From contig DATKZX010000011.1 of assembly GCA_035527755.1 (NCBI GenBank), positions 1 to 34,179 of the forward strand: a stretch of DNA of 34,179 nt, given 5' to 3'. Made by a program: the position numbers and the translations under genes. Of this stretch, positions 9,699-16,058 are shown one piece after another; within the stretch, counting starts at the first letter, position 1, and every line of letters starts with the position of its first letter. The notes under the pieces are model-generated. The model did not search any database, was not told the origin of the DNA, and was given only the letters and a program-made list of their open reading frames with translations. This DNA comes from Methanomassiliicoccales archaeon. Lineage in GTDB: Archaea > Thermoplasmatota > Thermoplasmata > Methanomassiliicoccales > UBA472.

Positions 9699-10706
9699 TT
9701 GATATCGGAGCTACGTCTCCCGTCGGGAGAGAAGGGGGAAGAGAGGAAGGGAGGACAAGCTTCCCTGCGGGACATTCTGGATACCATCAAGAAAGATATT
9801 TTTACGGGCTACCTCAGAACCACGCTGACCCTGGAAGGAGACGTTTCAAATGGAGTGCTGGTCTTTGACCAGGGGCTGCCAACAGTGGCGCTCTATTCCT
9901 TTAAGCCGGCCGGCAACAACAGCGTGGAGATGATGTATCGAGGGGAGAGGGCTGCCGAGTTCACCCTGGGCGATTCGATCTTCCCGGACACTGCCATTAG
10001 CCTGATAAAGGTGACCGACGAGCAGGCCCTCGCTGCCCTCATTGACGACTATCGCCAGGACCGGGCACCGGACCTCACCGATTTCATCATGCATTTCTAC
10101 CACGACAACCTGTGGTCAGATGCGTCGGGCGGAGGTTTTGACGAGGGAGCTAGCATCCTGGAGCTGAAGCAGGCCATCATTAAGTACCACCGGGAGAAGT
10201 CACTAGAACTTTCGGGGAAACGGGGGCTCAAGGACGTGGAACTGGACCTGGACGAGGGAGAGAGCTTTCTGGTCGAGGAGCAGAGCCGGGACTTCTCCCA
10301 TGGCATATTCGTCGCCTACCTGGCAAAGGGATACGCTGGCCTGGCCATTTCGAGGACCAATCCGCGCATGCTGCGCCGTTCCTATAACGAGATCGAGGCT
10401 GAGCTGATATGGCTCACGGACCATGAATCGGAGGTCGAACGGACCATACCGCCGTCCTTGGAAAAGATCGTCGTAGTGCTGGAAGAGTTCATGGCTCGAA
10501 AGGAGAAGTGCATCATCCTCATCGATGACCTTCAATATCTTATCAGTAGCAATTCGTTCGAGGGCGCTGTGCGCTTCATTCGATCCCTGGTGGACCGGAT
10601 AAGCGAGCATACGGCGCTCTTCCTTCTATCCATAGACCCGGCCAGCCTGAGTCAGCAGGAACGTTCCATCCTGGAACGCGAGATGCGCCTGGTACGGGAG
10701 AGATGA
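9699..10706 (+). CDS. DUF835 protein with N-terminal DUF4388-like region
   Basis: About 335 aa from the TTG at 9699; the frame opens at a TTG at 9636 and no ATG start exists, so the start is uncertain. Residues ~20-90 (FTGYLRTTLTLEGDVSNGVLVFDQGLPTVALY) resemble the DUF4388-type sensory or output domain. The C-terminal ~130 residues match DUF835: LVEEQSRDFSHGIFVAYLAKGYAGLAISRTNPRML in pieces, then IWLTDHE, IPPSLEKI, a hydrophobic IILIDDLQYLISSN and FIRSLVDRISEHTALFLLSIDPASL. DUF835 is a RecA/KaiC-like fold lacking a classical P-loop, found mainly in euryarchaea, with unknown function. The stop abuts that of the convergent zinc-ribbon gene with no gap. A signalling role is inference. Confidence 0.8.
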   Translation: MISELRLPSGEKGEERKGGQASLRDILDTIKKDIFTGYLRTTLTLEGDVSNGVLVFDQGLPTVALYSFKPAGNNSVEMMYRGERAAEFTLGDSIFPDTAISLIKVTDEQALAALIDDYRQDRAPDLTDFIMHFYHDNLWSDASGGGFDEGASILELKQAIIKYHREKSLELSGKRGLKDVELDLDEGESFLVEEQSRDFSHGIFVAYLAKGYAGLAISRTNPRMLRRSYNEIEAELIWLTDHESEVERTIPPSLEKIVVVLEEFMARKEKCIILIDDLQYLISSNSFEGAVRFIRSLVDRISEHTALFLLSIDPASLSQQERSILEREMRLVRER

Positions 10707-11690
10707 TCAGAGTCGTTTCAGCTCGATCTTGAAATCGGAGAGATGCAATAGCGCCTGGTCGTGCCTCTCCCGGCTCATGGCCACACCCGCGTCCTTGAGC
10801 ACTTTCACCAAGGTACGCACGTCCTTACCCTCGGCCTTGGCGTCCAGCAATTGGTTCTTCGCTTTCCTCATCTCTGCCTTGGTGGCCTCGGGCAGTCCTT
10901 TGAGCAATTGCTCCCGCCCTTTTCGCGCCAATATTCCCATCATGCTCCAGTCGCCGTGCTCCCCAGCGTCTTGCGCCTCACGCAGCATGCGCCGGGCTTC
11001 CCTCACGTCCAAGTAAAAACGGTCGCACACCTCCACCAGCTTCGAAAGCGATTCCGTCATGTCGTGCGCTTCCAGGTATTTACCGCTAAGTCTTTCAGCG
11101 GCCTTGCGGCCCTTGGCCCCGGCCTGAAGTGCGCCTTCCGTGTCTCCCTCAGAACGCAGTTTCTGCGCCGACGCGATGGCCTCATTTATCTCGCCGGGAT
11201 CGTTACCGGATTTAGCCGTTACCTCGGCCAGACGTTCCAGATGGCGTTGGTCGTGGTCCATCCTGCTCTCCAGTGCCCCTTTGATGGAAGAATGCGCCTC
11301 CTTGACCATCTTCACTGCGGTGGCCAGGTCCCTTTGCTTTCCAGCGCGTATCGCTTTGTCGATGAGACGGCGGCCTTCGGCCACATTCACGTCAAAGTCG
11401 TTTGAAATCATGAGCATCGGTTTGACCCCGGCCACAAGAAGAGGGAATTCCTGCCTTAGCTGGTCCTCCCCCTCGTCCACCAAAGCGCTTCCGCACTCCG
11501 GGCAGACCGAGGACTCTATTGGGACCGATCCCCCGCAGGAGGGACAATCCAGCATCGGCACCTCTTCGATCACGAATTCCGTGCCACAGCTTGGGCATTT
11601 ATCGGCCTCACCCACCACGTGGACGCCACACTCGGGGCAGTCGAACTCAAAAACCTCTTCCTCTTTGGCCGTCTCCCGCTTGTCTGGCAT
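10707..11690 (-). CDS. Double zinc-ribbon helical protein
   Basis: 327 aa, ATG at 11690 with an AGGTGG site. The N-terminus holds four CxxC knuckles making two zinc ribbons (CPEC/CPSC at ~15-36, CPSC/CPEC at ~50-68). The rest (~80-327) is soluble helix, with recurring motifs in which a short basic or acidic helix pair contains A-G-(K/E) turns (RLIDKAIRAGKQRDLATAVKMV, KLRSEGDTEGALQAG, MLREAQDAGEHGDWS), resembling TPR-like hairpins. No enzyme motif is visible. It is convergent with the DUF835 gene. It resembles in architecture the coiled-coil zinc-ribbon protein at 1370-2611 but with the zinc ribbons at the opposite end. Function unknown; an adaptor role is inference. Confidence 0.8.
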   Translation of the reverse strand: MPDKRETAKEEEVFEFDCPECGVHVVGEADKCPSCGTEFVIEEVPMLDCPSCGGSVPIESSVCPECGSALVDEGEDQLRQEFPLLVAGVKPMLMISNDFDVNVAEGRRLIDKAIRAGKQRDLATAVKMVKEAHSSIKGALESRMDHDQRHLERLAEVTAKSGNDPGEINEAIASAQKLRSEGDTEGALQAGAKGRKAAERLSGKYLEAHDMTESLSKLVEVCDRFYLDVREARRMLREAQDAGEHGDWSMMGILARKGREQLLKGLPEATKAEMRKAKNQLLDAKAEGKDVRTLVKVLKDAGVAMSRERHDQALLHLSDFKIELKRL

Positions 11691-11727
11691 GAACCCACCT
11701 GGACCGGGGAGGCAGATTGATTTAAGA

Positions 11728-12552
11728 TTATTTCAATCTGCTTGTTAAATTCTCTCCGACCATTCCATCGAGGTATGCACGCATCAACTGGGCATCCTCC
11801 TGAGGACTAGTGGATTCGCATATCACAGTGGCTTCGAGACCACTGTTCCATAGTGAGCGCAGGACCATGCGATGGTCCAACCCCTCCCCCAACCGCAGGT
11901 GCCTTCTCTCTCCGGCATCGGTATACTCTATTCCGCTGATATGGCAGTGGAGGCGCTCCACTGTGGATACCTCCTGGAAGATCTTCTCCAAACGTTCCGT
12001 GCTCAACACCTCGGGCCCCCTGGCCTGAAGATGGGCGAAGTCCAGAACGGGGAGGACCCCCTCCAACTGTCCGACGACAGTGGATATCTCGGCCAATGTG
12101 CCCCATGCGGCTCGGCGGCCCATGGTCTCCAACCCTATGACGGCCGGCAGCGATTCGTCGTCGGCCTTCTTCCTGATACGTTTCAACGAAGAGATGACCC
12201 GGGAGGTGGTCGCCTCCACTCCATTATCACCGTAAACTGCGGCGTGTACTACCACCATCCATGCCCCATATGCTTCAGCCCCCCTCATGGCTCTCAACGT
12301 CCATTCCTCGCTCTTATCCCGGGTGGAAACGGAGGCGGAGTTGAAATTGATATAATAGGGGGCGTGAACGCTCAAAAGCACGTCCAGATCCCTGGCGGTC
12401 CTTCGGGCCTCGGCGGCCTTCTCCGGATTGTAAAGTACGTTCCGCACGAACTGCAGTTCCAGGGCGTTCAACCCTGCCTGATGTACCAGGCGGACGCCTT
12501 CGGCTGGGGAGCGCGTTCCTTCGGGATAGCCCGCCTGGCCGATGCGGATCAT
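11728..12552 (-). CDS. nfo: Endonuclease IV-like AP endonuclease (TIM barrel)
   Basis: 274 aa, starting at ATG 12552 (MIRIGQAGYPEG) after a GGGGTC site. The frame stays open to 13116, but that part is antisense to the next gene and has no family signal. Endonuclease IV metal-site segments can be matched: SVHAPYYINF (H69 equivalent), VVVHAAVYGDNG (H109), IGLETMG (E145), VLDFAHLQARG (D179, H182), LHCHISGI (H216), RRHLRLGEG (H231) and VICEST (E261). The D229 position appears to be Arg, so one zinc ligand may be missing, as in archaeal relatives annotated as deoxyribonuclease IV-like. It would cut DNA 5' of abasic sites. It is divergent from the operon carrying the 8-oxoguanine glycosylase, which fits base-excision repair. 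A related sugar-isomerase-fold enzyme is the alternative. Confidence 0.8.
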   Translation of the reverse strand: MIRIGQAGYPEGTRSPAEGVRLVHQAGLNALELQFVRNVLYNPEKAAEARRTARDLDVLLSVHAPYYINFNSASVSTRDKSEEWTLRAMRGAEAYGAWMVVVHAAVYGDNGVEATTSRVISSLKRIRKKADDESLPAVIGLETMGRRAAWGTLAEISTVVGQLEGVLPVLDFAHLQARGPEVLSTERLEKIFQEVSTVERLHCHISGIEYTDAGERRHLRLGEGLDHRMVLRSLWNSGLEATVICESTSPQEDAQLMRAYLDGMVGENLTSRLK

Positions 12553-12598
12553 GACCCCAAATTGGCTCCTATGAGTAAACAATTTGCTTTGCCATACA

Positions 12599-12609
12599 AT
12601 ATTAAATAT
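12599..12609. promoter_or_regulatory. Near-palindromic TATA element between divergent genes
   Basis: ATATTAAATAT sits in the 88-base gap between the Nfo-like gene (start 12552, minus) and the adenosine-kinase-family gene (start 12641, plus). It reads as a TATA box on either strand and is ~32 bases before the plus-strand ATG and ~47 before the minus-strand one. Shared use by both directions is inference. Confidence 0.45.
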
Positions 12610-12640
12610 CTGTCCGAGGATTGTAAACAGTGGGGATCGT

Positions 12641-13123
12641 ATGAAGCAATACAGCGTGTCGGTGGATAAGCCAATCGATTGTAATATCATCGTCGGCCAG
12701 TCCCATTTCATCAAGACCGCCGAGGACCTATACGAGGCGATGGTCGGTTCCATGCCCCAGTTGAAATTCGGCCTGGCCTTCTGCGAGGCCTCCGGCGACC
12801 GATTGGTAAGGGTGGAGGGAAACGACGAAGAGCTAAGGGATTGTGCGATGCGCAACGCTTTGAAGGTAGGAGCCGGACACACCTTCTTCATCGTGATGAG
12901 GGAGGCATATCCGATCAACGTACTGAGACACATCAAGGAGGTCCCAGAGGTGTGCAACATATTTTGCGCCACGGCCAACGAGCTGGAGCTTGTAGTGGCG
13001 GAGAGCTCTCTTGGCCGGGGCATCATCGGGGTCATTGACGGGCAGACGCCCAAGGGGGTGGAGAACGATGAGGACGTCCAAAAGAGAAGAGGTTTCCTGC
13101 GCAAGATCGGATACAAGTTATGA
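12641..13123 (+). CDS. Adenosine-specific kinase family protein (PF04008)
   Basis: 160 aa, ATG 12641 with GGGG upstream. The whole protein matches the small archaeal/bacterial family called adenosine-specific kinase: VGQSHFIKTAEDLYEAM at the start, LKFGLAFCEASGDRLVR, the central GAGHTFFIVMREAYPINVL and CNIFCATANELELVVAE. The family-typical GRGIIGVIDGQTPKGVE and RRGFLRKIGYKL form the C-terminus. The kinase assignment comes from structural and ligand work on homologues; physiological function is not well established. It is first in an operon with a methyltransferase (56-base overlap) and an 8-oxoguanine glycosylase (ATGA overlap). Confidence 0.9.
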   Translation: MKQYSVSVDKPIDCNIIVGQSHFIKTAEDLYEAMVGSMPQLKFGLAFCEASGDRLVRVEGNDEELRDCAMRNALKVGAGHTFFIVMREAYPINVLRHIKEVPEVCNIFCATANELELVVAESSLGRGIIGVIDGQTPKGVENDEDVQKRRGFLRKIGYKL

Positions 13124-13886
13124 GGAACCAGACCTGTATGAGTCGCTAGGAAAGTACTACGACATCTGGTACGAGGACATCACCGAGGATCTGGATTTCT
13201 ACAGGCAGATGGCGGAGAACGTCGGTGGCCCGATATTGGAGTGCATGTGCGGCACCGGTCGCACACTGATCCCTCTGGCCGAGGACGGTTTTGAGATCTG
13301 GGGCTTCGATCGCAGCCATAGCATGCTGGACCGCCTGACGGCGAAGCTGGAACATCTGGACGAAAGCACCCAATGCAGAGTGATGGTGCACCATGCGGAC
13401 ATGCGCACCTTCCAGTGCCCTCGCCGGTACCACATGGTCTTGGTGCCCTTCAACGCCTTCCTGCACCTGCTGGAGAGAGAAGGACAGGAATCGGCCTTGC
13501 ACAATGTCGCTGAACACCTGGAGGATGATGGGCGTTTCATCATGAGCCTGTTCAACCCCCGCCTGGACCGGCCAGAGGAGCTGGTGAGGCATCGCGGTAC
13601 AAAGACATTGGTGAACGGGGAGATCGTTTCGAAGTTCGAAGCGCAGACCTTTGATCAACCGCGGAATCGCAGTACGGTGCACTACTTCATCGACATTTCG
13701 CGGCAGGACGGACAGCTACGTCGAGTGACCGCCCGTTTCACCCTCCGCTACTTGTCCTATCAGGAGGCGATCGATCTCATGGAGTCCTGCGGACTGGAGG
13801 TCGTGGATACGTTCGGTGATTGGCACTTCAACCCGTTCACCCGGAACAGCGACATCATGGTCTTCGTGGCCAAGCGGTCCCCATGA
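13068..13886 (+). CDS. Class I SAM-dependent methyltransferase
   Basis: 272 aa. ATG 13068 lies inside the previous gene in another frame, preceded by GGGGGTGG, so translation is probably coupled; the open frame to 13011 is not needed. Motif I is ILECMCGTGRTLIPLA (~48-63), motif II the acidic end of strand 2 GFDRSHSMLDRL, followed by HHADMRTF (motif III-like Asp) and the strand-4 region YHMVLVPFNAFLHL. This is a Rossmann methyltransferase of the Methyltransf_25/ubiE-like type. The C-terminal part has extra beta strands (YFIDISRQDGQLRRVTARFTLRYLS). The substrate cannot be read from sequence. It overlaps the ogg gene by ATGA (13883-13886). Confidence 0.88.
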   Translation: MRTSKREEVSCARSDTSYEEPDLYESLGKYYDIWYEDITEDLDFYRQMAENVGGPILECMCGTGRTLIPLAEDGFEIWGFDRSHSMLDRLTAKLEHLDESTQCRVMVHHADMRTFQCPRRYHMVLVPFNAFLHLLEREGQESALHNVAEHLEDDGRFIMSLFNPRLDRPEELVRHRGTKTLVNGEIVSKFEAQTFDQPRNRSTVHYFIDISRQDGQLRRVTARFTLRYLSYQEAIDLMESCGLEVVDTFGDWHFNPFTRNSDIMVFVAKRSP

Positions 13887-14671
13887 GCTTACTGCTTAAC
13901 CTGGACCATACCCTTGGCTGCGGCCAGGTGTTCCGTTGGAGAAAGGAGGGAGGCCTGTGGAAGGGAGTGGTCGATGGGCACGAGGCAACGTTGCGCCAGA
14001 AGGCCGATGGAGCAGAGGTGATCTCGGGCATGGACCAGGCCTGGTTCGACCGATATTTCCGAGCAGACGACGAACTGGAGAAGGTATATCGTGAACTGTC
14101 CTTCGATCCGGTGTTGGTCGATTATTTTGCCAGGTTCCGGGGATTGCGGTTGATACGCCAGGACCCATGGGAATGCGTGGCCTCATACGCGCTGGCCACC
14201 AACGCCAACATCCCACGGATACAGGGTATGATCGAACGGGTGTGCCGAACCTTCGGCACGGAAATGGACGACGGATCGTATGCCTTCCCCTCTCCGGAGC
14301 AGCTCCTTGACCGATGCCGTCGGGCGGCCGACTGTAGATTGGGGTATCGAACTGACCGCTTCATCGAGCTCGCTCGCTTGGTCCATCGAGAGAAGGTCGA
14401 TCTCTCTGCCCTTATGGACATGGAATACACCGACTGCGTGAGGGAGCTCGTCACCCTTCCTGGGATAGGGAACAAGGTGGCTGATTGTGTAGCCCTTTTC
14501 TGTCTGGACCATCTAGAGGCGTTTCCAGTGGACGTCAGGATCAAGAAGGCGATGGCGCAATTGTACGGAGCGGAGGGGAACTATCGCAAGGTGAGCGCCT
14601 TCGCCAGAGAAAGATTCGGTCACTGGGCAGGATACGCCCAGGAGTACATCTTCTACGCTTTCGGCAGATGA
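13883..14671 (+). CDS. ogg: 8-oxoguanine DNA glycosylase/AP lyase (OGG1-like)
   Basis: 262 aa, HhH-GPD superfamily. The N-terminal beta domain shows LDHTLGCGQVFRW, the conserved OGG1-type F-R-W segment. The middle helical domain includes LRLIRQDPWECVASYALATNANIPRI. The helix-hairpin-helix is LPGIGNKVADCVALF with catalytic Lys198, and the GPD Asp is D217 in EAFPVDVRI. It excises 8-oxoG and nicks the strand by beta-elimination. Length and the presence of the N-terminal domain fit eukaryote-like OGG1 rather than the shorter archaeal Ogg2 or AGOG. Start is the ATG of the ATGA overlap with the methyltransferase gene. Its stop is four bases from that of the convergent regulator gene. Confidence 0.95.
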   Translation: MSLLLNLDHTLGCGQVFRWRKEGGLWKGVVDGHEATLRQKADGAEVISGMDQAWFDRYFRADDELEKVYRELSFDPVLVDYFARFRGLRLIRQDPWECVASYALATNANIPRIQGMIERVCRTFGTEMDDGSYAFPSPEQLLDRCRRAADCRLGYRTDRFIELARLVHREKVDLSALMDMEYTDCVRELVTLPGIGNKVADCVALFCLDHLEAFPVDVRIKKAMAQLYGAEGNYRKVSAFARERFGHWAGYAQEYIFYAFGR

Positions 14672-14675
14672 TGAT

Positions 14676-15050
14676 CTATAGACCTTGAGGGCAGACGCAT
14701 GCCGGCGCTTTCAGACCTGTTTGGGTCTCATATATGCCAACGAGCATCCCGCTCTTCTTGACCATCTCACAGATGTGGCAGGTCTCGATGACGATGTCCG
14801 AGCCGTTGATGATGCGAACGGCGGATGTCTCCACCTCTTTTTTGAAGTCCTCGTACTTACCGCTGTTCTCCAATTCCTTATTTGTCCCTCTCTTGGCCTT
14901 GAGGTACTGGGAGATGGCAGCATCGGTCACACCGAACTTGCGAGCCACATCGGCCTGGCTCAAATGGTGCTTCTGCACGAGCTCCCTAGCCAACTCACGT
15001 CGTATGGAGGGCAGCACGTACCAGACGATCAGCTCGCATGGTATCTTCAT
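14676..15050 (-). CDS. HTH transcriptional regulator with cysteine-rich C-terminus
   Basis: 124 aa from ATG 15050 (MKIPCELIVWYVLPSIRREL). The helix-turn-helix is LSQADVARKFGVTDAAISQYLKAKRG (~30-55), given here in the XRE/Fis-like archaeal arrangement. The C-terminal part has CHIC and, ~27 residues later, CVC, four cysteines that could bind an iron-sulfur cluster or zinc; there is also Cys5. Related small archaeal regulators have the same layout. The frame runs to a TTG at 15062, but a TATA-like CTTTAAGAA at about 15075-15083 predicts transcription starting almost at the ATG, that is a leaderless message. Targets are unknown; the divergent neighbour across a 205-base gap is thi4. Confidence 0.88.
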   Translation of the reverse strand: MKIPCELIVWYVLPSIRRELARELVQKHHLSQADVARKFGVTDAAISQYLKAKRGTNKELENSGKYEDFKKEVETSAVRIINGSDIVIETCHICEMVKKSGMLVGIYETQTGLKAPACVCPQGL

Positions 15051-15073
15051 TGCCCCAATCAACGGCTTAACAA

Positions 15074-15083
15074 TTCTTAAAGA
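15074..15083 (-). promoter_or_regulatory. TATA-like promoter of HTH regulator
   Basis: The minus strand reads CTTTAAGAATTG about 25-30 bases before ATG 15050, consistent with a leaderless transcript. Confidence 0.45.
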
Positions 15084-15194
15084 TTGCTATGGTCAGGAAT
15101 ATCTGGAATACGTGAAACGCAGGATTTTTCGATCGAGAACGACACTTCGTAGGTCCGAAGAACTTTCGCCCTCATGCAGGGGTGCCGAGCATTG

Positions 15195-15203
15195 TATAAA
15201 TAA
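15195..15203 (+). promoter_or_regulatory. TATA-like promoter of thi4
   Basis: TATAAATAA is a strong archaeal TATA match ~55 bases before the thi4 ATG, predicting a start near 15228 and a ~28-base leader with TGAGG. A leader this short leaves no room for a TPP riboswitch. Confidence 0.65.
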
Positions 15204-15255
15204 AAAATGAACTTTACCTCAAACAACCGGTCAGGTAAGACCTTGAGGAATATCT

Positions 15256-16038
15256 ATGGAAATCGATGAAGTTCTGATCACCCGTAAGATCGTGGAGAGA
15301 TACACCGAGGAGTTCTTGGAGAACATCGACGTCGATGTGGTCTTGGCCGGGGCAGGTCCATCCTCGTTGACCGCGGCGAGATATCTGGCTCAGGCCGGAC
15401 TTCGGGTAGTGATCTTCGAACGCAAGCTGACGCCCGGTGGCGGTATGTGGGGGGGCGGTATGACCTTCCCCATCATCGTGGTCCAGGAGGGCAGCAAGCA
15501 CCTCCTTGAGGAGATAGGCGTCCGACTCCGGGACGCTAAGGACGGTTACTATACCGCCGATTCGGTAGAGGCATCCGCAAAGCTCATCGCTGCCGCTGTC
15601 ACAGCTGGCGCGCGTCTGTATAACACCATAACGGTGGAGGACGTCATGATGCGTGATGACCGCGTCTGCGGCGTGGTCATCAACTCCAGCGCCGTGGAGG
15701 TGGCCGGACTACATGTGGACCCGTTGTCCATCCGCGCCAAGTATGTCATAGACGGTACCGGACATCCCTCCGAGATCGCTCACGTCGTCGTGCGAAAAGT
15801 AGGCCGGCTCAACACCCCCACGGGAAAGATCGAGGGAGAGAAGAGCATGTGGGCCGAGATGGCCGAGCAGATGACCGTGGAGAACACCTCCGAGATCTAC
15901 AACAACCTGTACGTTACTGGTATGGCGGCCAACGCGGTCATGGGAGCGCCCAGGATGGGTCCCATCTTCGGCGGTATGCTGCTATCCGGGAAGAAAGTGG
16001 CTGATATGATCATCGCCCGAGAAAGGAAGGGCAAGTAG
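15256..16038 (+). CDS. thi4: Thi4 family thiazole synthase, archaeal type
   Basis: 260 aa. It makes the thiazole precursor of thiamine from NAD-derived substrate, glycine and sulfide; older annotation calls archaeal members ribose-1,5-bisphosphate isomerase. The FAD/NAD Rossmann motif is DVVLAGAGPSSLTAARYLA (~27-45), followed by the family markers GGGMWGGGM (61-69), KYVIDGTGHPSEIA and YVTGMAANAVMGAPRMGPIFGGM in pieces. At the position of the yeast sulfur-donating Cys205 this protein has His153 (AGLHVDP), as in methanogen Thi4 enzymes that use free sulfide catalytically; this alignment is from memory of the family. Start ATG 15256 has TGAGG upstream. It fits a sulfide-containing anoxic habitat. 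Convergent with lhr, 13 bases apart. Confidence 0.95.
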   Translation: MEIDEVLITRKIVERYTEEFLENIDVDVVLAGAGPSSLTAARYLAQAGLRVVIFERKLTPGGGMWGGGMTFPIIVVQEGSKHLLEEIGVRLRDAKDGYYTADSVEASAKLIAAAVTAGARLYNTITVEDVMMRDDRVCGVVINSSAVEVAGLHVDPLSIRAKYVIDGTGHPSEIAHVVVRKVGRLNTPTGKIEGEKSMWAEMAEQMTVENTSEIYNNLYVTGMAANAVMGAPRMGPIFGGMLLSGKKVADMIIARERKGK

Positions 16039-16043
16039 GATTG

Positions 16044-16058
16044 GGAGTGGATCACTCC
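16044..16058. terminator. Small hairpin between thi4 and lhr
   Basis: GGAGTG-GAT-CACTCC is a perfect 6-bp stem with a 3-base loop in the 13-base gap between the two convergent stops. No long T-run follows, so a role in termination is only possible. Confidence 0.3.

Noticed and set aside
12553-13116. N-terminal extension of the Nfo-like reading frame to 462 aa
   Set aside because: It is antisense to the clearly coding adenosine-kinase-family gene, has no family similarity, and the family N-terminus begins at ATG 12552 with a ribosome-binding site.
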